Shown: piece by piece, positions 45,518 through 53,733 of the stretch
Numbering within the stretch: the first letter of the stretch is position 1
Layout of the letters: the number at the start of each line of letters is the position of its first letter
NCBI RefSeq assembly: GCF_020012125.1
Contig: NZ_JAIFAG010000001.1
Span: 3,038,001-3,102,000 of the forward strand
Length of the DNA: 64,000 nt
Origin: Hymenobacter psoromatis
GTDB taxonomy: Bacteria > Bacteroidota > Bacteroidia > Cytophagales > Hymenobacteraceae
Direction of reading: 5' to 3'
Position numbers and translations under genes: made by a program
The notes under the pieces: generated by a model
The model's database searches: none
What the model saw: the letters and a program-made list of their open reading frames with translations, nothing else
What the model was told of the DNA's origin: nothing

Positions 45518-46066
45518 CTACCCCTCGGCTACGGCGGTGGCGGCCTTGGGCTTTTTATAAAGCGGCACGGTGCTGCACGGTTCGCCGTACATGATGCTGG
45601 CGGCCACGGGCAGCAGCCGCTGCATGATGGCGACGTAGGCAAAAGTGGGCACCGGCTTGTCGCCGCAGCCCTTGATTACCAGCTTAATACCTTGATAATC
45701 AACGGGATTAATAGCGGCAATAGCTTCCTCAAACAGCGACTGCTCCAACGCTTCCAGGTTGCCAAATACGTAGCGATGGGCGTGGCCTTGCAGCTTACCA
45801 GCCAGCAGCATGTAGGCCCAGGTGGGCACAATGGCATCTGCGGAGCAGATAATGGCCACGTTCTGGCCGTCGTACTGCGTCCAGTCGTGGGTTTTCACAA
45901 ACTCGCGGAAGTCCTTTTCGCGCAGCATCAGGCCGTGGAAGAGGTTATCCTTAATATCGTACACCACCCGGTTGCCGGGATGGATGAAATCCTCCAGGTT
46001 AAGGGTGACGAGGCCCGAGGCGGCGACGCGGTTGACGAAGAGTGGTTCCATAGTTTCAGTCATCAA
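45518..46066 (-). CDS. DUF2480 family protein
   Basis: The 182-residue product reads EPLFVNRVAASGLVTLNLED, FHGLMLREKDFREFVKTHDW, VAIICSADAIVPTWAYMLLA and LVIKGCGDKPVPTFAYVAIM, the signature order of DUF2480, a family nearly restricted to Bacteroidota. It has two conserved cysteines in CSADAI and KGCGDK, and has no known activity. It lies upstream of a short DUF-to-APC gap and 60 bp downstream of tsaB on the same strand. Several ATG codons near the start (MMTETMEP) leave the exact start open by a few residues. Confidence 0.9.
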   Translation of the reverse strand: MMTETMEPLFVNRVAASGLVTLNLEDFIHPGNRVVYDIKDNLFHGLMLREKDFREFVKTHDWTQYDGQNVAIICSADAIVPTWAYMLLAGKLQGHAHRYVFGNLEALEQSLFEEAIAAINPVDYQGIKLVIKGCGDKPVPTFAYVAIMQRLLPVAASIMYGEPCSTVPLYKKPKAATAVAEG

Positions 46067-46125
46067 TTATCAGTCATTAATTAGCGGTCATCAATTAGCA
46101 GGTATACTCTGCTCGTTAATAACTA

Positions 46126-46830
46126 TTAGTTGATAACTGACCTGGGGGTAGTCGTGTAAACTTCTTTTAAGTAAAAAGGCTCATAATAAGCCACATCGCA
46201 GAATTCCTGGCGCTGGTAGGCGGCCCAGGCCAGCTCACCGAGGCTCACGGCGGAGGGCTGCACATTGGCCAGGAAAACAGCGTTGGGATTATTCTGCACC
46301 AAAGCCTCAAACTTGGCCGCGCCCGACCCACAGAATAACACCGCGTGGTGGGCTAAATGTTCGGCCAAGCTACCGGCATCGAGCACGAGATTGGTGGGGG
46401 GTAGCAGCTCGCAGCCATCGGCGGCGTAGAGGGCCGTGTACACTTCCTGCCGCCGGGCATCCAACATGGGGCAGTATAAATAGGTATTGGGGCGCGGCGT
46501 ATGCGCGGCCGCCTGATGGGCCAGCGCGGGCAGCGTGCCCACGGCCAGCAGCGGAATATCGAGGGCAAAGCACAGGCCTTTGGCGGCGGCGGCCCCGATG
46601 CGCAGGCCGGTGTAGGAACCAGGGCCGTCGCTTAGGGCCACGGCTCCGAGGTCGGCCAGCGCGTGGCCGGTATTGGCTACCAGCTGCTCGATGAGCACCG
46701 TAAGGTGAGTAGAGTGCGACTTATCGAGGCGCAATTCGGCCTGGCCGAGCAGGCGGCCATCGGCGAGGTGGTGCAGCGCCACGGCGCAAATCGGCGATGA
46801 GGTTTCGAGCGAAAGTAGGAGGGTAGGCAT
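46126..46830 (-). CDS. tsaB: tRNA threonylcarbamoyladenosine biosynthesis protein TsaB
   Basis: I choose the ATG at 46828-46830 (MPTLLLSLETSSPICAVAL); another ATG lies four codons upstream. The ASKHA-like N-terminal domain shows SLETSSPICAVAL, KSHSTHLTVLIEQLV, and LSDGPGSYTGLRIGAAAAKG, the conserved core of TsaB. TsaB works with TsaD and TsaE to make t6A37 of tRNAs that read ANN codons. About 234 residues. Confidence 0.93.
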   Translation of the reverse strand: MPTLLLSLETSSPICAVALHHLADGRLLGQAELRLDKSHSTHLTVLIEQLVANTGHALADLGAVALSDGPGSYTGLRIGAAAAKGLCFALDIPLLAVGTLPALAHQAAAHTPRPNTYLYCPMLDARRQEVYTALYAADGCELLPPTNLVLDAGSLAEHLAHHAVLFCGSGAAKFEALVQNNPNAVFLANVQPSAVSLGELAWAAYQRQEFCDVAYYEPFYLKEVYTTTPRSVIN

Positions 46831-46914
46831 AAGTAGCGGCAAGTTCCGGCCTACAGCGCGGTATTTACAAACTGGTCCCGGCTGGCCGCCGCCTTACCAC
46901 CCGGCCCGGCCCGC

Positions 46915-46955
46915 AAAAGCGCCGCCCCAGCCAAAGCCAGAACGGCGCTTTTTTT
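46915..46955. terminator. Terminator after the small hypothetical gene
   Basis: AAAAGCGCCG and CGGCGCTTTTTTT form a 10-bp stem with an 18-base loop. T-runs follow on both strands, so it can close the minus-strand gene at 46977 and stop readthrough the other way. Confidence 0.75.
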
Positions 46956-46976
46956 AAGCTAGCAGCCTACTGCTAC

Positions 46977-47237
46977 TCAGGCCGCCATCGGCAAGCCCTC
47001 GGGGTAGAGCGGGAGTACTCGGGCGGGGCTGGCGGGCAGGGTCGCCGCTGGCACGGCGAATTCGTCGGCGTGGTGGCGCAGGGCGCGCATGAGCAGATAC
47101 CTGTACTTTTCGGCATCGGCCAGGGCCTGAGATACGGCTTGCACGGCATCGGCGTAGGCTACTACGGGCTGCAGCTCGCGGCGGGGCCGACGGGCCTCAA
47201 AAACGTGGCTGGCCAGGTAATCAACAGGATTTTTCAT
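46977..47237 (-). CDS. Small hypothetical protein
   Basis: The 86-residue product begins MKNPVDYLASHVFEARRPRREL and continues with a helix (VVAYADAVQAVSQALADAEK, YRYLLMRALRHHADEF), then a Pro/Ala tail. It has no signal peptide or membrane segment. It lies between two terminator-like or AT-rich regions and seems to stand alone. No family recognised. Confidence 0.6.
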   Translation of the reverse strand: MKNPVDYLASHVFEARRPRRELQPVVAYADAVQAVSQALADAEKYRYLLMRALRHHADEFAVPAATLPASPARVLPLYPEGLPMAA

Positions 47238-47534
47238 GACGGAATTAAGACGGATAATTGGCTGTCTACTAAACAGCTGATGACTGCATTAAATTCCACC
47301 TAAACCTAAGGTTATAATATTGAAAATCAATAGGTTAAAAATATTTTTTTCAGTCCCGAAGAGACTTATTTTTTGGCAAGGTTTTGGTATTATGGGTAAG
47401 GCCGAACGGTACTTTTGCCAGTTACGTATTAGTACAAGCAATAAGTACTGGCCGTTAAACCAGTCGCTGTATTTTCGGTCCAACCCAGCGTTGTTTCCAA
47501 CAACTAAATCCGGGAGCTACGGCCCCGTTTCGTC
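47238..47534. other. AT-rich intergenic region without a supported gene
   Basis: The 297 bp between a minus gene and a plus gene are AT-rich and should hold both divergent promoters. TACTTTTG at 47410-47417 (+ strand) fits the -7 consensus for the exported gene at 47535, with a TTG 23 bp upstream. A 64-codon minus frame (47289-47483) has no protein-like features and I reject it. Confidence 0.5.
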
Positions 47535-47831
47535 ATGCGTCGCAATCTGTTTTTTTCCTTGTTCTTGATTATAGGTTTGAGCTTGGGGCTCAGCAGCTGC
47601 GCGCCGGGCGTGTATACCAGCGCCAGCATTGGCACCGGCTATGGCTACCCGGCCTACGGCTACGGATACGGCGGCTACTACGGGCCGCGCTACTATGGCC
47701 CACGCTACTACGCGCCGCGCCCGATTATTGTGGCACCGCGGGTCTCGTACCGGGGCGGCTTTGGTGGGGGCGAGCGGGGCTGGCACGGCGGTGGCGGTGG
47801 TGGCCACTACGGTAGCCGGCGCGGCCGCTAG
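47535..47831 (+). CDS. Small Tyr/Gly-rich lipoprotein
   Basis: The 98-residue product has a lipoprotein signal (LFLIIGLSLGLSSCAPG, lipobox LSSC). The mature part is a repeat of Tyr, Gly, Pro and Arg (YGYGGYYGPRYYGPRYYAPRP), then a Gly-His-rich tail (GGERGWHGGGGGG). Such composition suggests an unstructured surface protein. The next gene (47930) shares the YYAPRP motif. Function unknown. Confidence 0.75.
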   Translation: MRRNLFFSLFLIIGLSLGLSSCAPGVYTSASIGTGYGYPAYGYGYGGYYGPRYYGPRYYAPRPIIVAPRVSYRGGFGGGERGWHGGGGGGHYGSRRGR

Positions 47832-47929
47832 TAGCGTTCTTTTTTCAACCTTCCACCTTTTTCTTCCTTAGCCGGGCATTGGCCCGCTTTTCCTCTCACT
47901 TAACCGACGTGCTTCGGCACGCATACGCC

Positions 47930-48214
47930 ATGCGCTTCCGCCCCTTGTTATTCGCTTTGCTGTTAAGCTTGCTCAGTGCGAGCGCGGCTTCAGCCCAAGT
48001 CTTTATTAGTGCCCGCATTGGCAGCCCCTACGGCTACTACAACCGCCCATACTACGCGCCCCGGCCCTATAGCTACTACCCCCCCGTGGTAGCGCCGGTG
48101 GTGGTAGTGCCGCCGCCCGTGTACTACGCGCCGCGCCCGATTTACTATGCGCCGCGCCCGCGCTTTTATTACCCCCGGCCCTACTATGGACGTGGCTACG
48201 GCCGCCGGTGGTAG
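47930..48214 (+). CDS. Small exported Tyr/Pro-rich protein
   Basis: I choose the ATG at 47930 (MRFRPLLFALLLSLLSASAASAQ), a clear signal peptide; the open frame reaches back to 47879 but the first 17 residues are not typical. The mature part is nearly all Tyr, Pro, Arg and Val, with repeats YYAPRP, IYYAPRPRFYYPRPYY and a final GRGYGRRW. It is a low-complexity paralogue or convergent copy of the gene just before it, 98 bp upstream. A strong terminator ends the pair. Confidence 0.72.
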   Translation: MRFRPLLFALLLSLLSASAASAQVFISARIGSPYGYYNRPYYAPRPYSYYPPVVAPVVVVPPPVYYAPRPIYYAPRPRFYYPRPYYGRGYGRRW

Positions 48215-48230
48215 GTTGTCCGGTTTCAGC

Positions 48231-48276
48231 TTACCAAAAGCCCCCGCTAGCTTTGGCTGGCGGGGGCTTTTGGTAA
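48231..48276. terminator. Bidirectional terminator
   Basis: TTACCAAAAGCCCCCGC (48231-48247) and GCGGGGGCTTTTGGTAA (48260-48276) form a perfect 17-bp stem with a 12-base loop, with TTTT within the stem arm. It separates the + exported genes from the - Rossmann gene. Confidence 0.85.
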
Positions 48277-48298
48277 ATTATCTCTATAACAACTTGAC

Positions 48299-48943
48299 TC
48301 ACAAGGCCTCAGAGCTGTGCACGCGGATGCCGCCGCCATCATCTTCGGCGGCGCGCAGCATGGCCTGGGCTACGGCGGTAGCGGTCACGGGGCGGTACTT
48401 GGCCAAGCCGCCACGCAACAGCGGCCGGGCCAAGGTTAGTACAGCTGCGCTCAGGCGCTCGCTTAAGCGGGGGGTAGGCCGCTCGCCGAGCAGCAGCGAA
48501 GGCCGGAAAATATGAATGGCCCGGAACGGCGTCTGGCGCACGGCTTCCTCCATTTCACCCTTCACGCGATTGTAGTAAAAGCGCGCGTGTGCGTCGGCCC
48601 CCAGCGCGGACACCACCAGGAACTGCGCCGCAAAATTGGCCGCCGTGAGGGCCGCCAGCTGCACCACATACAGAAAATCAACGCGGTAAAAAGCCTCCCG
48701 TGAGCCCGCCTGGCTGATAGTCGTGCCTAGGCAGCAGTATACATCATCGGCAATGAGGCGCAGGCGCTCGGCTTCAAGCTGGTCGAAATCGGTGATTACC
48801 TGGGTGAGCTTGGGATGCTGGGTGCTTACCGGGCGGCGACCCACCACAATCACTTTGGCGTAGCGCTCCGAAGCCAGCAGTAGGGGCAGCAACGCACTGC
48901 CGATAAGGCCAGTAGCACCGGCCAGGAGTGCGGTTTTTTTCAT
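48299..48943 (-). CDS. NAD(P)-binding Rossmann-fold protein (Htatip2-like)
   Basis: I choose the ATG at 48941-48943 (MKKTALLAGATGLIGSALLPLLL), which puts the dinucleotide-binding loop GATGLIGS at the N-terminus as in atypical short-chain dehydrogenases. Other segments are KVIVVGRRPV, DDVYCCLGTTISQAGS, LVVSALGADAHARFYYNRVKG and ALHIFRPSLLLGE-like (seen as AIHIFRPSLLLGE). The YNRVKGE stretch carries the Tyr-x3-Lys catalytic pair (YYNRVK). Similar proteins are annotated as NAD(P)H-binding or oxidoreductase HTATIP2-like. About 214 residues. Substrate unknown. Confidence 0.87.
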   Translation of the reverse strand: MKKTALLAGATGLIGSALLPLLLASERYAKVIVVGRRPVSTQHPKLTQVITDFDQLEAERLRLIADDVYCCLGTTISQAGSREAFYRVDFLYVVQLAALTAANFAAQFLVVSALGADAHARFYYNRVKGEMEEAVRQTPFRAIHIFRPSLLLGERPTPRLSERLSAAVLTLARPLLRGGLAKYRPVTATAVAQAMLRAAEDDGGGIRVHSSEAL

Positions 48944-49066
48944 TACCAGCAAGGTAGAAAGGGGAAATAGACGGGTGATAATAATCGCGCGGTACCAAAA
49001 CGCGCGGTGATGTAAGTGCTTACGCAAAAGAAGCAAAGGTGCGCGGCGGCGCGGCGGCCCTACCCT

Positions 49067-49870
49067 TTATTTTTTGCCCAGCTCCTCGGCGCGGGCGCGG
49101 GCGGCCTCAGCCCCGGCCATGAGGCCCTCGCGCACGGAGCCGCGGCCGAAAGCGCCCAGGGCGGCCTCGGTGGTGCCGCCCTTAGAAGCCACACGGGCTA
49201 TCCAGTCTTGGCAGCTGAGGCCAGCCTGACTATACAGCTCCACGGCCCCGCGGAAGGTCTGGCTCACCAGTAGCTCAGCCTCGGCGGGGGCGAAGCCCAT
49301 TTGGGCGGCGGCGGCCATCAGGGCCTCCATGCAGTAGTATACGTAGGCCGGGCCGCTGCCCGAGATGGCCGTGCTGGCATCAATGGCGCTTTCCTGCTCC
49401 ACATACACGGTTTTGCCGGTGGTGCTCAGCAGGTTCTGCACCAGCACCAACTCGGCGCGGCTTACCTCATCGGTGCTGGTGAAGGCCGTCATGCCCATGC
49501 CAATCTGGGCCGGCAGGTTGGGCATAGCCCGGATGACTTTGGGCGTGCCCAGCGCCTCGCGCAACGTGTCAATCCGCACGCCGGCCATGATGCTGAGCAC
49601 CAGCTGCTGCGGCTGCACCAGCCCGCGCAGCTGCGCAAAGAGCGCGGCCGAATCCTGCGGTTTCACGGCCAGGATGAGGATATTGGCCCCCGGCACGCAC
49701 TCTTCGGGCCGGCCCCACACGGTCCCGACTTCATGGGCGGCCAGGGCGAGCACGCGCTCGGGCGAGCGGGCCAGCAGGCGCAAATCGAGGCGCGAGGTGA
49801 TGTGAGCACGCACGAAACTGCGGGCGTAGGTCAGGCCCATATTGCCGCCGCCAATAATAAGAATCTTCAT
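49067..49870 (-). CDS. proC: Pyrroline-5-carboxylate reductase
   Basis: I choose the ATG at 49868-49870 (MKILIIGGGNMGLTYARSFV), which begins with the Rossmann loop GGGNMG. Characteristic segments follow: ILAVKPQD, SIMAGVRIDTLREALG, VIRAMPNLPAQIGMGMTAF, and the family signature near the C-terminus (SGSGPAYVYYCMEALMAAAA, SKGGTTEAAL). ProC makes proline from pyrroline-5-carboxylate with NAD(P)H. About 267 residues. A short dyad lies 109 bp upstream. Confidence 0.95.
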   Translation of the reverse strand: MKILIIGGGNMGLTYARSFVRAHITSRLDLRLLARSPERVLALAAHEVGTVWGRPEECVPGANILILAVKPQDSAALFAQLRGLVQPQQLVLSIMAGVRIDTLREALGTPKVIRAMPNLPAQIGMGMTAFTSTDEVSRAELVLVQNLLSTTGKTVYVEQESAIDASTAISGSGPAYVYYCMEALMAAAAQMGFAPAEAELLVSQTFRGAVELYSQAGLSCQDWIARVASKGGTTEAALGAFGRGSVREGLMAGAEAARARAEELGKK

Positions 49871-49978
49871 GCTCTGGAGAAAAAAATCGCTCCTAATCGT
49901 AAGTAGTGCATAGCCCAATCGAGGCTCTAACCATCAATAAGCCGCTGATTATCCATATCTACTTCATTTTGCATTATT

Positions 49979-50009
49979 GTTGCAAATTAGAGTAAAACGC
50001 ATTTGCAAC
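49979..50009. promoter_or_regulatory. GTTGCAAAT inverted repeat upstream of proC
   Basis: GTTGCAAAT (49979-49987) and ATTTGCAAC (50001-50009) are exact inverted copies around 13 bases. It lies in an AT-rich gap between proC and the end of the acyltransferase gene. It could be an operator for a dimeric repressor or a stem-loop at the 3' end of the upstream gene; no T-run follows. Confidence 0.45.
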
Positions 50010-50029
50010 ACTGTTGCTTGGTTTAAATC

Positions 50030-51151
50030 TTAAACTTTCCAAATCCAGCCTCGCCGCTGCAGGAAGCTGAGTATGCCCCACCAGATGAGCAAACATACGA
50101 CCGCCCCGGCCAGTGACGCATTGCGCGGGTCGTGGAAAAAAGGCGCGATGCCCCACTCATAGAGCCATTCTTTGAGGCCCACCGCTTGCCCACCGGAACC
50201 TGGCAGCCGCATCAACCCAAAGGTGCGCGAGAGAATGGCCGAGAAGAAGAATACCGCAATGGCATTGACGCCAAAGGCCAACGCCGGCCCTACCCCCCGC
50301 CGGTAGCCCCGCACGTCGCAGACCCAGTAAAGCAGCGCCAGTAGCCCCAGCGCCAGCCCGCCCGTGAAGAGCACGTAGGAACTGGTCCACAGCGCTTTAT
50401 TGATGGGAAACCAGTGGCTCCATATCAAGCCGGCGACTACGGCCGCCACGCCAGCCAGCGCCAGGCCCACTGGCTTGCTGAGCCGGGCGGGGCCGGGCCA
50501 GCGTAGCCAGGTGCCCGCCAGCAGCCCCAATAGCCCGGTGCTCAGCGCGGGCAGCGTGCCGAGCAGCCCCTCGGGGTCCCAGGTGCGGGAGGTGGGCCAG
50601 AGATGCGGCTCGGTGAGCAGGGTGCGGTCGAGCCAGGCCCCAAGATTGGTGGTAGGCTCCAGGTTGGCGGGGCCGACGCCGGGCACCGGCACCAGTTGCA
50701 TCAGCGCGGCGTAGCTAGCCAGGAAAATTACCAGCAGCATGAGTTGTGTGCGCCAACTGGTAGTGAGGTAGATAACGCTGCACCCGAAGTACACCAGCGC
50801 AATGCGCTGCAACACGCCCATGATGCGCACCGTGGCAAAATCGAAGTGCGGGTAGAGCGAAGTGAGCACGCCCAGCCCGAACAAAATAGCCGCTCGCCGC
50901 GCCACCCGCGCCAACACCGGGCTGAGGGGTAGGCCGTCGCGCCGGGCTCCGGCCAGGGCGTAGGCTAGGCTCACACCCACGATGAACAGGAAAAACGGAA
51001 ACACGAGGTCAGTGGGCGTGCAGCCGTTCCACTCGGCGTGCTCCAGGGGCGGGTAGATGTGTCCCCAGTCACCGGGGTTATTCACCACCGTCATCAGCAT
51101 CACGGTGAGGCCGCGGAATACATCGAGCGAAACCAGGCGGGTAGGGCGCAT
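50030..51151 (-). CDS. DUF5009/HGSNAT-like membrane acyltransferase
   Basis: I choose the ATG at 51149-51151 (MRPTRLVSLDVFRGLTVMLM), the family N-terminus; the open frame extends back to 51289 but that part overlaps a palindrome. The family segments are SLDVFRGLTVMLMTVVNN, HAEWNGCTPTDLVFPFFLFI and LGVLQRIALVY-like (seen as MGVLQRIALVYFGCSV). Ten or so hydrophobic segments follow, with a His-containing loop. Members relate to heparan-alpha-glucosaminide N-acetyltransferase and move an acetyl group across the membrane onto a sugar. Here the acceptor is unknown; a cell-wall or glycan sugar is plausible. About 373 residues. Confidence 0.88.
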   Translation of the reverse strand: MRPTRLVSLDVFRGLTVMLMTVVNNPGDWGHIYPPLEHAEWNGCTPTDLVFPFFLFIVGVSLAYALAGARRDGLPLSPVLARVARRAAILFGLGVLTSLYPHFDFATVRIMGVLQRIALVYFGCSVIYLTTSWRTQLMLLVIFLASYAALMQLVPVPGVGPANLEPTTNLGAWLDRTLLTEPHLWPTSRTWDPEGLLGTLPALSTGLLGLLAGTWLRWPGPARLSKPVGLALAGVAAVVAGLIWSHWFPINKALWTSSYVLFTGGLALGLLALLYWVCDVRGYRRGVGPALAFGVNAIAVFFFSAILSRTFGLMRLPGSGGQAVGLKEWLYEWGIAPFFHDPRNASLAGAVVCLLIWWGILSFLQRRGWIWKV

Positions 51152-51189
51152 GGGGGTAGGGGATTTAGAATAGGGAATTAAGCAAAAAT

Positions 51190-51297
51190 CGTCTGTCCTT
51201 GCAAGCGCAGTGCGGCAAGCGCCCCAGAACGAAACCCGCGCCGGTCGTTCGTCCATCGTTCTGGGGCGATTGCCGCGCTGCGCTCGCAAAGACGAAC
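51190..51297. repeat. Long palindrome, TTGCGAGCGCAGCGCGG family
   Basis: Arms at about 51190-51232 and 51256-51297 match with a few mismatches. The right arm carries GCCGCGCTGCGCTCGCAA, the complement of the core seen at 11897-12003. The inner part reads GCCCCAGAACGA on the left and TCGTTCTGGGGC on the right. It lies between the acyltransferase start and the GHL10 gene end. Confidence 0.85.
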
Positions 51298-51345
51298 AAC
51301 CTCAAGTAAGCTGCCTAAGCCATAAGTTTTAAATTCTCTACCCCC

Positions 51346-53166
51346 TTACTCCAACCCAAAAAGCCGGGCGAAGAAGCCACGGTGCCGGTGTTTTTCTTTG
51401 GTTTTGACTTTCGCTTTGGCGGCAGCTTCCTCTGCACCTGGGGCGGCGGGGCGCGGCTGCGGGCGCGCGGCCACCGAGGGGCGCGGCTGCGGACGGGCCG
51501 CGGCCACTGGAACCTCGGCGGGCGGCGCGGCGGCCAGCATCTCCACAGGCAGCTTGCCTTCGCTGAAAATGCGGACTGGCACGCTCTCGTTATGCAGGCG
51601 GTCCACGGCGGTGAGGTAGTAGGCGTAGGCCAGGCCGGGCACGGCGGTGGTATCGGCGAAGGTGCCGGGCTGGGCCAGCGCGGTAGGCCGCTGCACCGTG
51701 AGGATGCGGCGCGGGTCGTTGGGACCCATCACCTGGCCACGCTCGAAGCGGTAGAGCACGTAGTAGGCAGCGAGGTCGCCATCGGCGGCGGGGCGCAGGT
51801 CGGGTTGCCAAGTGAGGGTAGCCACTTGGCCCTGGCGGCTGAGCACTAGCTCACGCACCGGGCGCGGGGCCAGGCTATCGAGCCAAGGCATAACAGGCAC
51901 CAGCGCCGGAGTTCGGTAGAGGTCGAGGCGCAAAGAATCGGTAGTGTGCAGCGGGTTCGTGGCCAGCGACTTAGCCGAGAAAAATACGCTTCCCTGCACG
52001 TCGGCGGGGTAGTCGCGGTTGAGGCGAATCTGGCGGGGCAGCTCGCGGGCCGTGCGCCAGGCCGTGTCCGAGCGCGTGCTTTCGAGCATCCGGTAGGTGC
52101 CGTGGCCGATGTAGAGGTGGCGCTGAAAGTGGTTGCGCGTCCACCAGTCCAGCAGCGGGCCGTAGGGCACGAGCCGAAATTTAGTACTCCAATATAATTG
52201 TGGTAAAATATAATCCACCCAACCTTGTTCCAGCCACAGGCGCGAGTCGGCGTAGAGATTGGAGTAGCTGGGCTGGCCGGCGCGGGTATCGGAGCCAAGC
52301 GGGTCGGCGCTCTTGTTCATCCACACGCCGAAGGGCGAAATCCCGAATTTCACCCACCGCTTGGCCGTCCGAATGCTGTCGTGCAGGTCGTGGATGAGCG
52401 TGTTCACGTTCTGCCGCCGCCAGTCGGCCAGCTTCAGGCTATCGGGGTTTTGCTCCCGATAGGCTTGCTCATCGTGAAATACCAGCTTCGGCTCGGGGTA
52501 GGGATAAAAATAATCATCAAAGTGCACGCCGTCAATATCATAGCGCCGCACCACGTCCATAATAACGCGCTTGATGTGGGCGCGCACCGCCGGCAGGCCG
52601 GGGTTATATAAATACTGGCCGCCGTATTTAATAAACCACTCCGGGTGCTGTTTGTAGGGGTGTAGCGGGGCCAGCGTGCGCGTCACTGTGTCCATCGTGG
52701 CCCGGTAGGGGTTGAACCAGGCGTGGAACTCCATATTGTGGCGGTGCGCCTCGGCGATGAGGAAGGGCAGCGGGTCGTCGTGGTCGCCGGGCGGGCGGCC
52801 CTGGCGGCCGGTCAGGTACTTGCTCCAAGGCTCTAAATCAGACTTATAGAAGGCATCCGAGGCGGGCCGGATTTGCACAAACACCGCGTTGAGGCCGGCG
52901 CGCTGGCCGGCATCAAGCAGGCGGCGGTACTCGCGGCGGTACTGCTCGGGGGCTTCACCACGCTGGTTGGGCCAGTCGATATTGGCCACCGTGGCCACCC
53001 AGAAGCCGCGCAACTCGCGCTTGGGCGGCGCGGGCCGTAGGTCCTCCGCGCCCGCGATGGCCCCGAGCGTAGGCGGAGCCTGCGCCCGCCCGGCCAGCGG
53101 CAATAAGCTCAGAAGACAATAAACGAAAAAGCGGGGGTAGGAAAACCAGAAACTCAACACAAGCAC
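51346..53166 (-). CDS. GHL10/YngK-like family glycoside hydrolase-like protein
   Basis: The start is not certain: the GTG at 53164-53166 gives a hydrophobic signal (VLVLSFWFSYPRFFVYCLLS), while the open frame reaches 53217. The mature protein has the GHL10 TIM-barrel pattern: ELRGFWVATVANIDWPNQRG, GLNAVFVQIRPASDAFYKS, EFHAWFNPYRATMD, VRRYDIDGVHFDDYFYPYP and VKFGISPFGVWMNKS. These hold the Asp/Glu catalytic region. A fibronectin-like domain and a Pro/Ala/Arg/Lys-rich tail (KVKTKEKHRHRGFFARLFGLE) follow. The family acts on surface or wall polysaccharides, exact substrate unknown. About 606 residues. Confidence 0.85.
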   Translation of the reverse strand: MLVLSFWFSYPRFFVYCLLSLLPLAGRAQAPPTLGAIAGAEDLRPAPPKRELRGFWVATVANIDWPNQRGEAPEQYRREYRRLLDAGQRAGLNAVFVQIRPASDAFYKSDLEPWSKYLTGRQGRPPGDHDDPLPFLIAEAHRHNMEFHAWFNPYRATMDTVTRTLAPLHPYKQHPEWFIKYGGQYLYNPGLPAVRAHIKRVIMDVVRRYDIDGVHFDDYFYPYPEPKLVFHDEQAYREQNPDSLKLADWRRQNVNTLIHDLHDSIRTAKRWVKFGISPFGVWMNKSADPLGSDTRAGQPSYSNLYADSRLWLEQGWVDYILPQLYWSTKFRLVPYGPLLDWWTRNHFQRHLYIGHGTYRMLESTRSDTAWRTARELPRQIRLNRDYPADVQGSVFFSAKSLATNPLHTTDSLRLDLYRTPALVPVMPWLDSLAPRPVRELVLSRQGQVATLTWQPDLRPAADGDLAAYYVLYRFERGQVMGPNDPRRILTVQRPTALAQPGTFADTTAVPGLAYAYYLTAVDRLHNESVPVRIFSEGKLPVEMLAAAPPAEVPVAAARPQPRPSVAARPQPRPAAPGAEEAAAKAKVKTKEKHRHRGFFARLFGLE

Positions 53167-53225
53167 AAAGTACGGGCAGGGGGAATTGAGAGTAGGGTGC
53201 GGGGCCTGCCCCCGCACCCTACCTT

Positions 53226-53516
53226 CTACTCGCTGGCGTTGGTCGGCTTGGCACCAGCATTATCGGGCGTCGCATCAGCCATAGAATCCTTACCGCCTTC
53301 GAGGCCGTTGGTCTGCTCGGCGTCGCCGTAGTCGCCGCGAATGCCCGCGCCGTCGCTGCCGGCCAAATCCTCCTGGGTAGCGGTTTCGGGGTTGCCGCTG
53401 GCGTTCTGGTCCTGGTCAGCGTCGGGGTTGGTGATGGGGCCGCCCGTGCTGGGCTGCTTGCCTTCTTCGATGGGGGTAGGGCGGCCAGAGTCGGGGGCGG
53501 GGTTGGGGGTTACCAT
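53226..53516 (-). CDS. Small acidic, disordered hypothetical protein
   Basis: I choose the ATG at 53514-53516 (MVTPNPAPDSGRPTPIEEGK); the frame is open from 53555. The 96-residue product is rich in Asp, Glu, Pro, Asn, Gly and Ala, with no hydrophobic core, signal or membrane segment (QDQNASGNPETATQEDLAGS). A GGGGGTAGG octamer encodes RPTP. It lies 60 bp upstream of the GHL10 gene on the same strand. Function unknown; such proteins are common in stress-related contexts but nothing here shows it. Confidence 0.55.
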   Translation of the reverse strand: MVTPNPAPDSGRPTPIEEGKQPSTGGPITNPDADQDQNASGNPETATQEDLAGSDGAGIRGDYGDAEQTNGLEGGKDSMADATPDNAGAKPTNASE

Positions 53517-53733
53517 TTTTTGGGGATTGAGATTTAGTGATGAGCTGGCAATCATTTAATTGCGCAAACTGGGTGGCTTGGTAGCTTTCAGGATGGCTAG
53601 CCGGAATAAGAAAAGGCGAAGAAGGCTACGCAGGCTGTACGCAGCCCGGTGCAGACTGGTTAGCAACGGTATTTGAGAATTTATACCCAACTTAGGGCCC
53701 AAATGGGCGCGGGCTGCCGTCCATCGCTTTTTT

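Noticed and set aside
47289-47483. A 64-codon minus frame in the AT-rich gap
   Set aside because: No start signal, no recognisable features, and it overlaps the likely divergent promoter.
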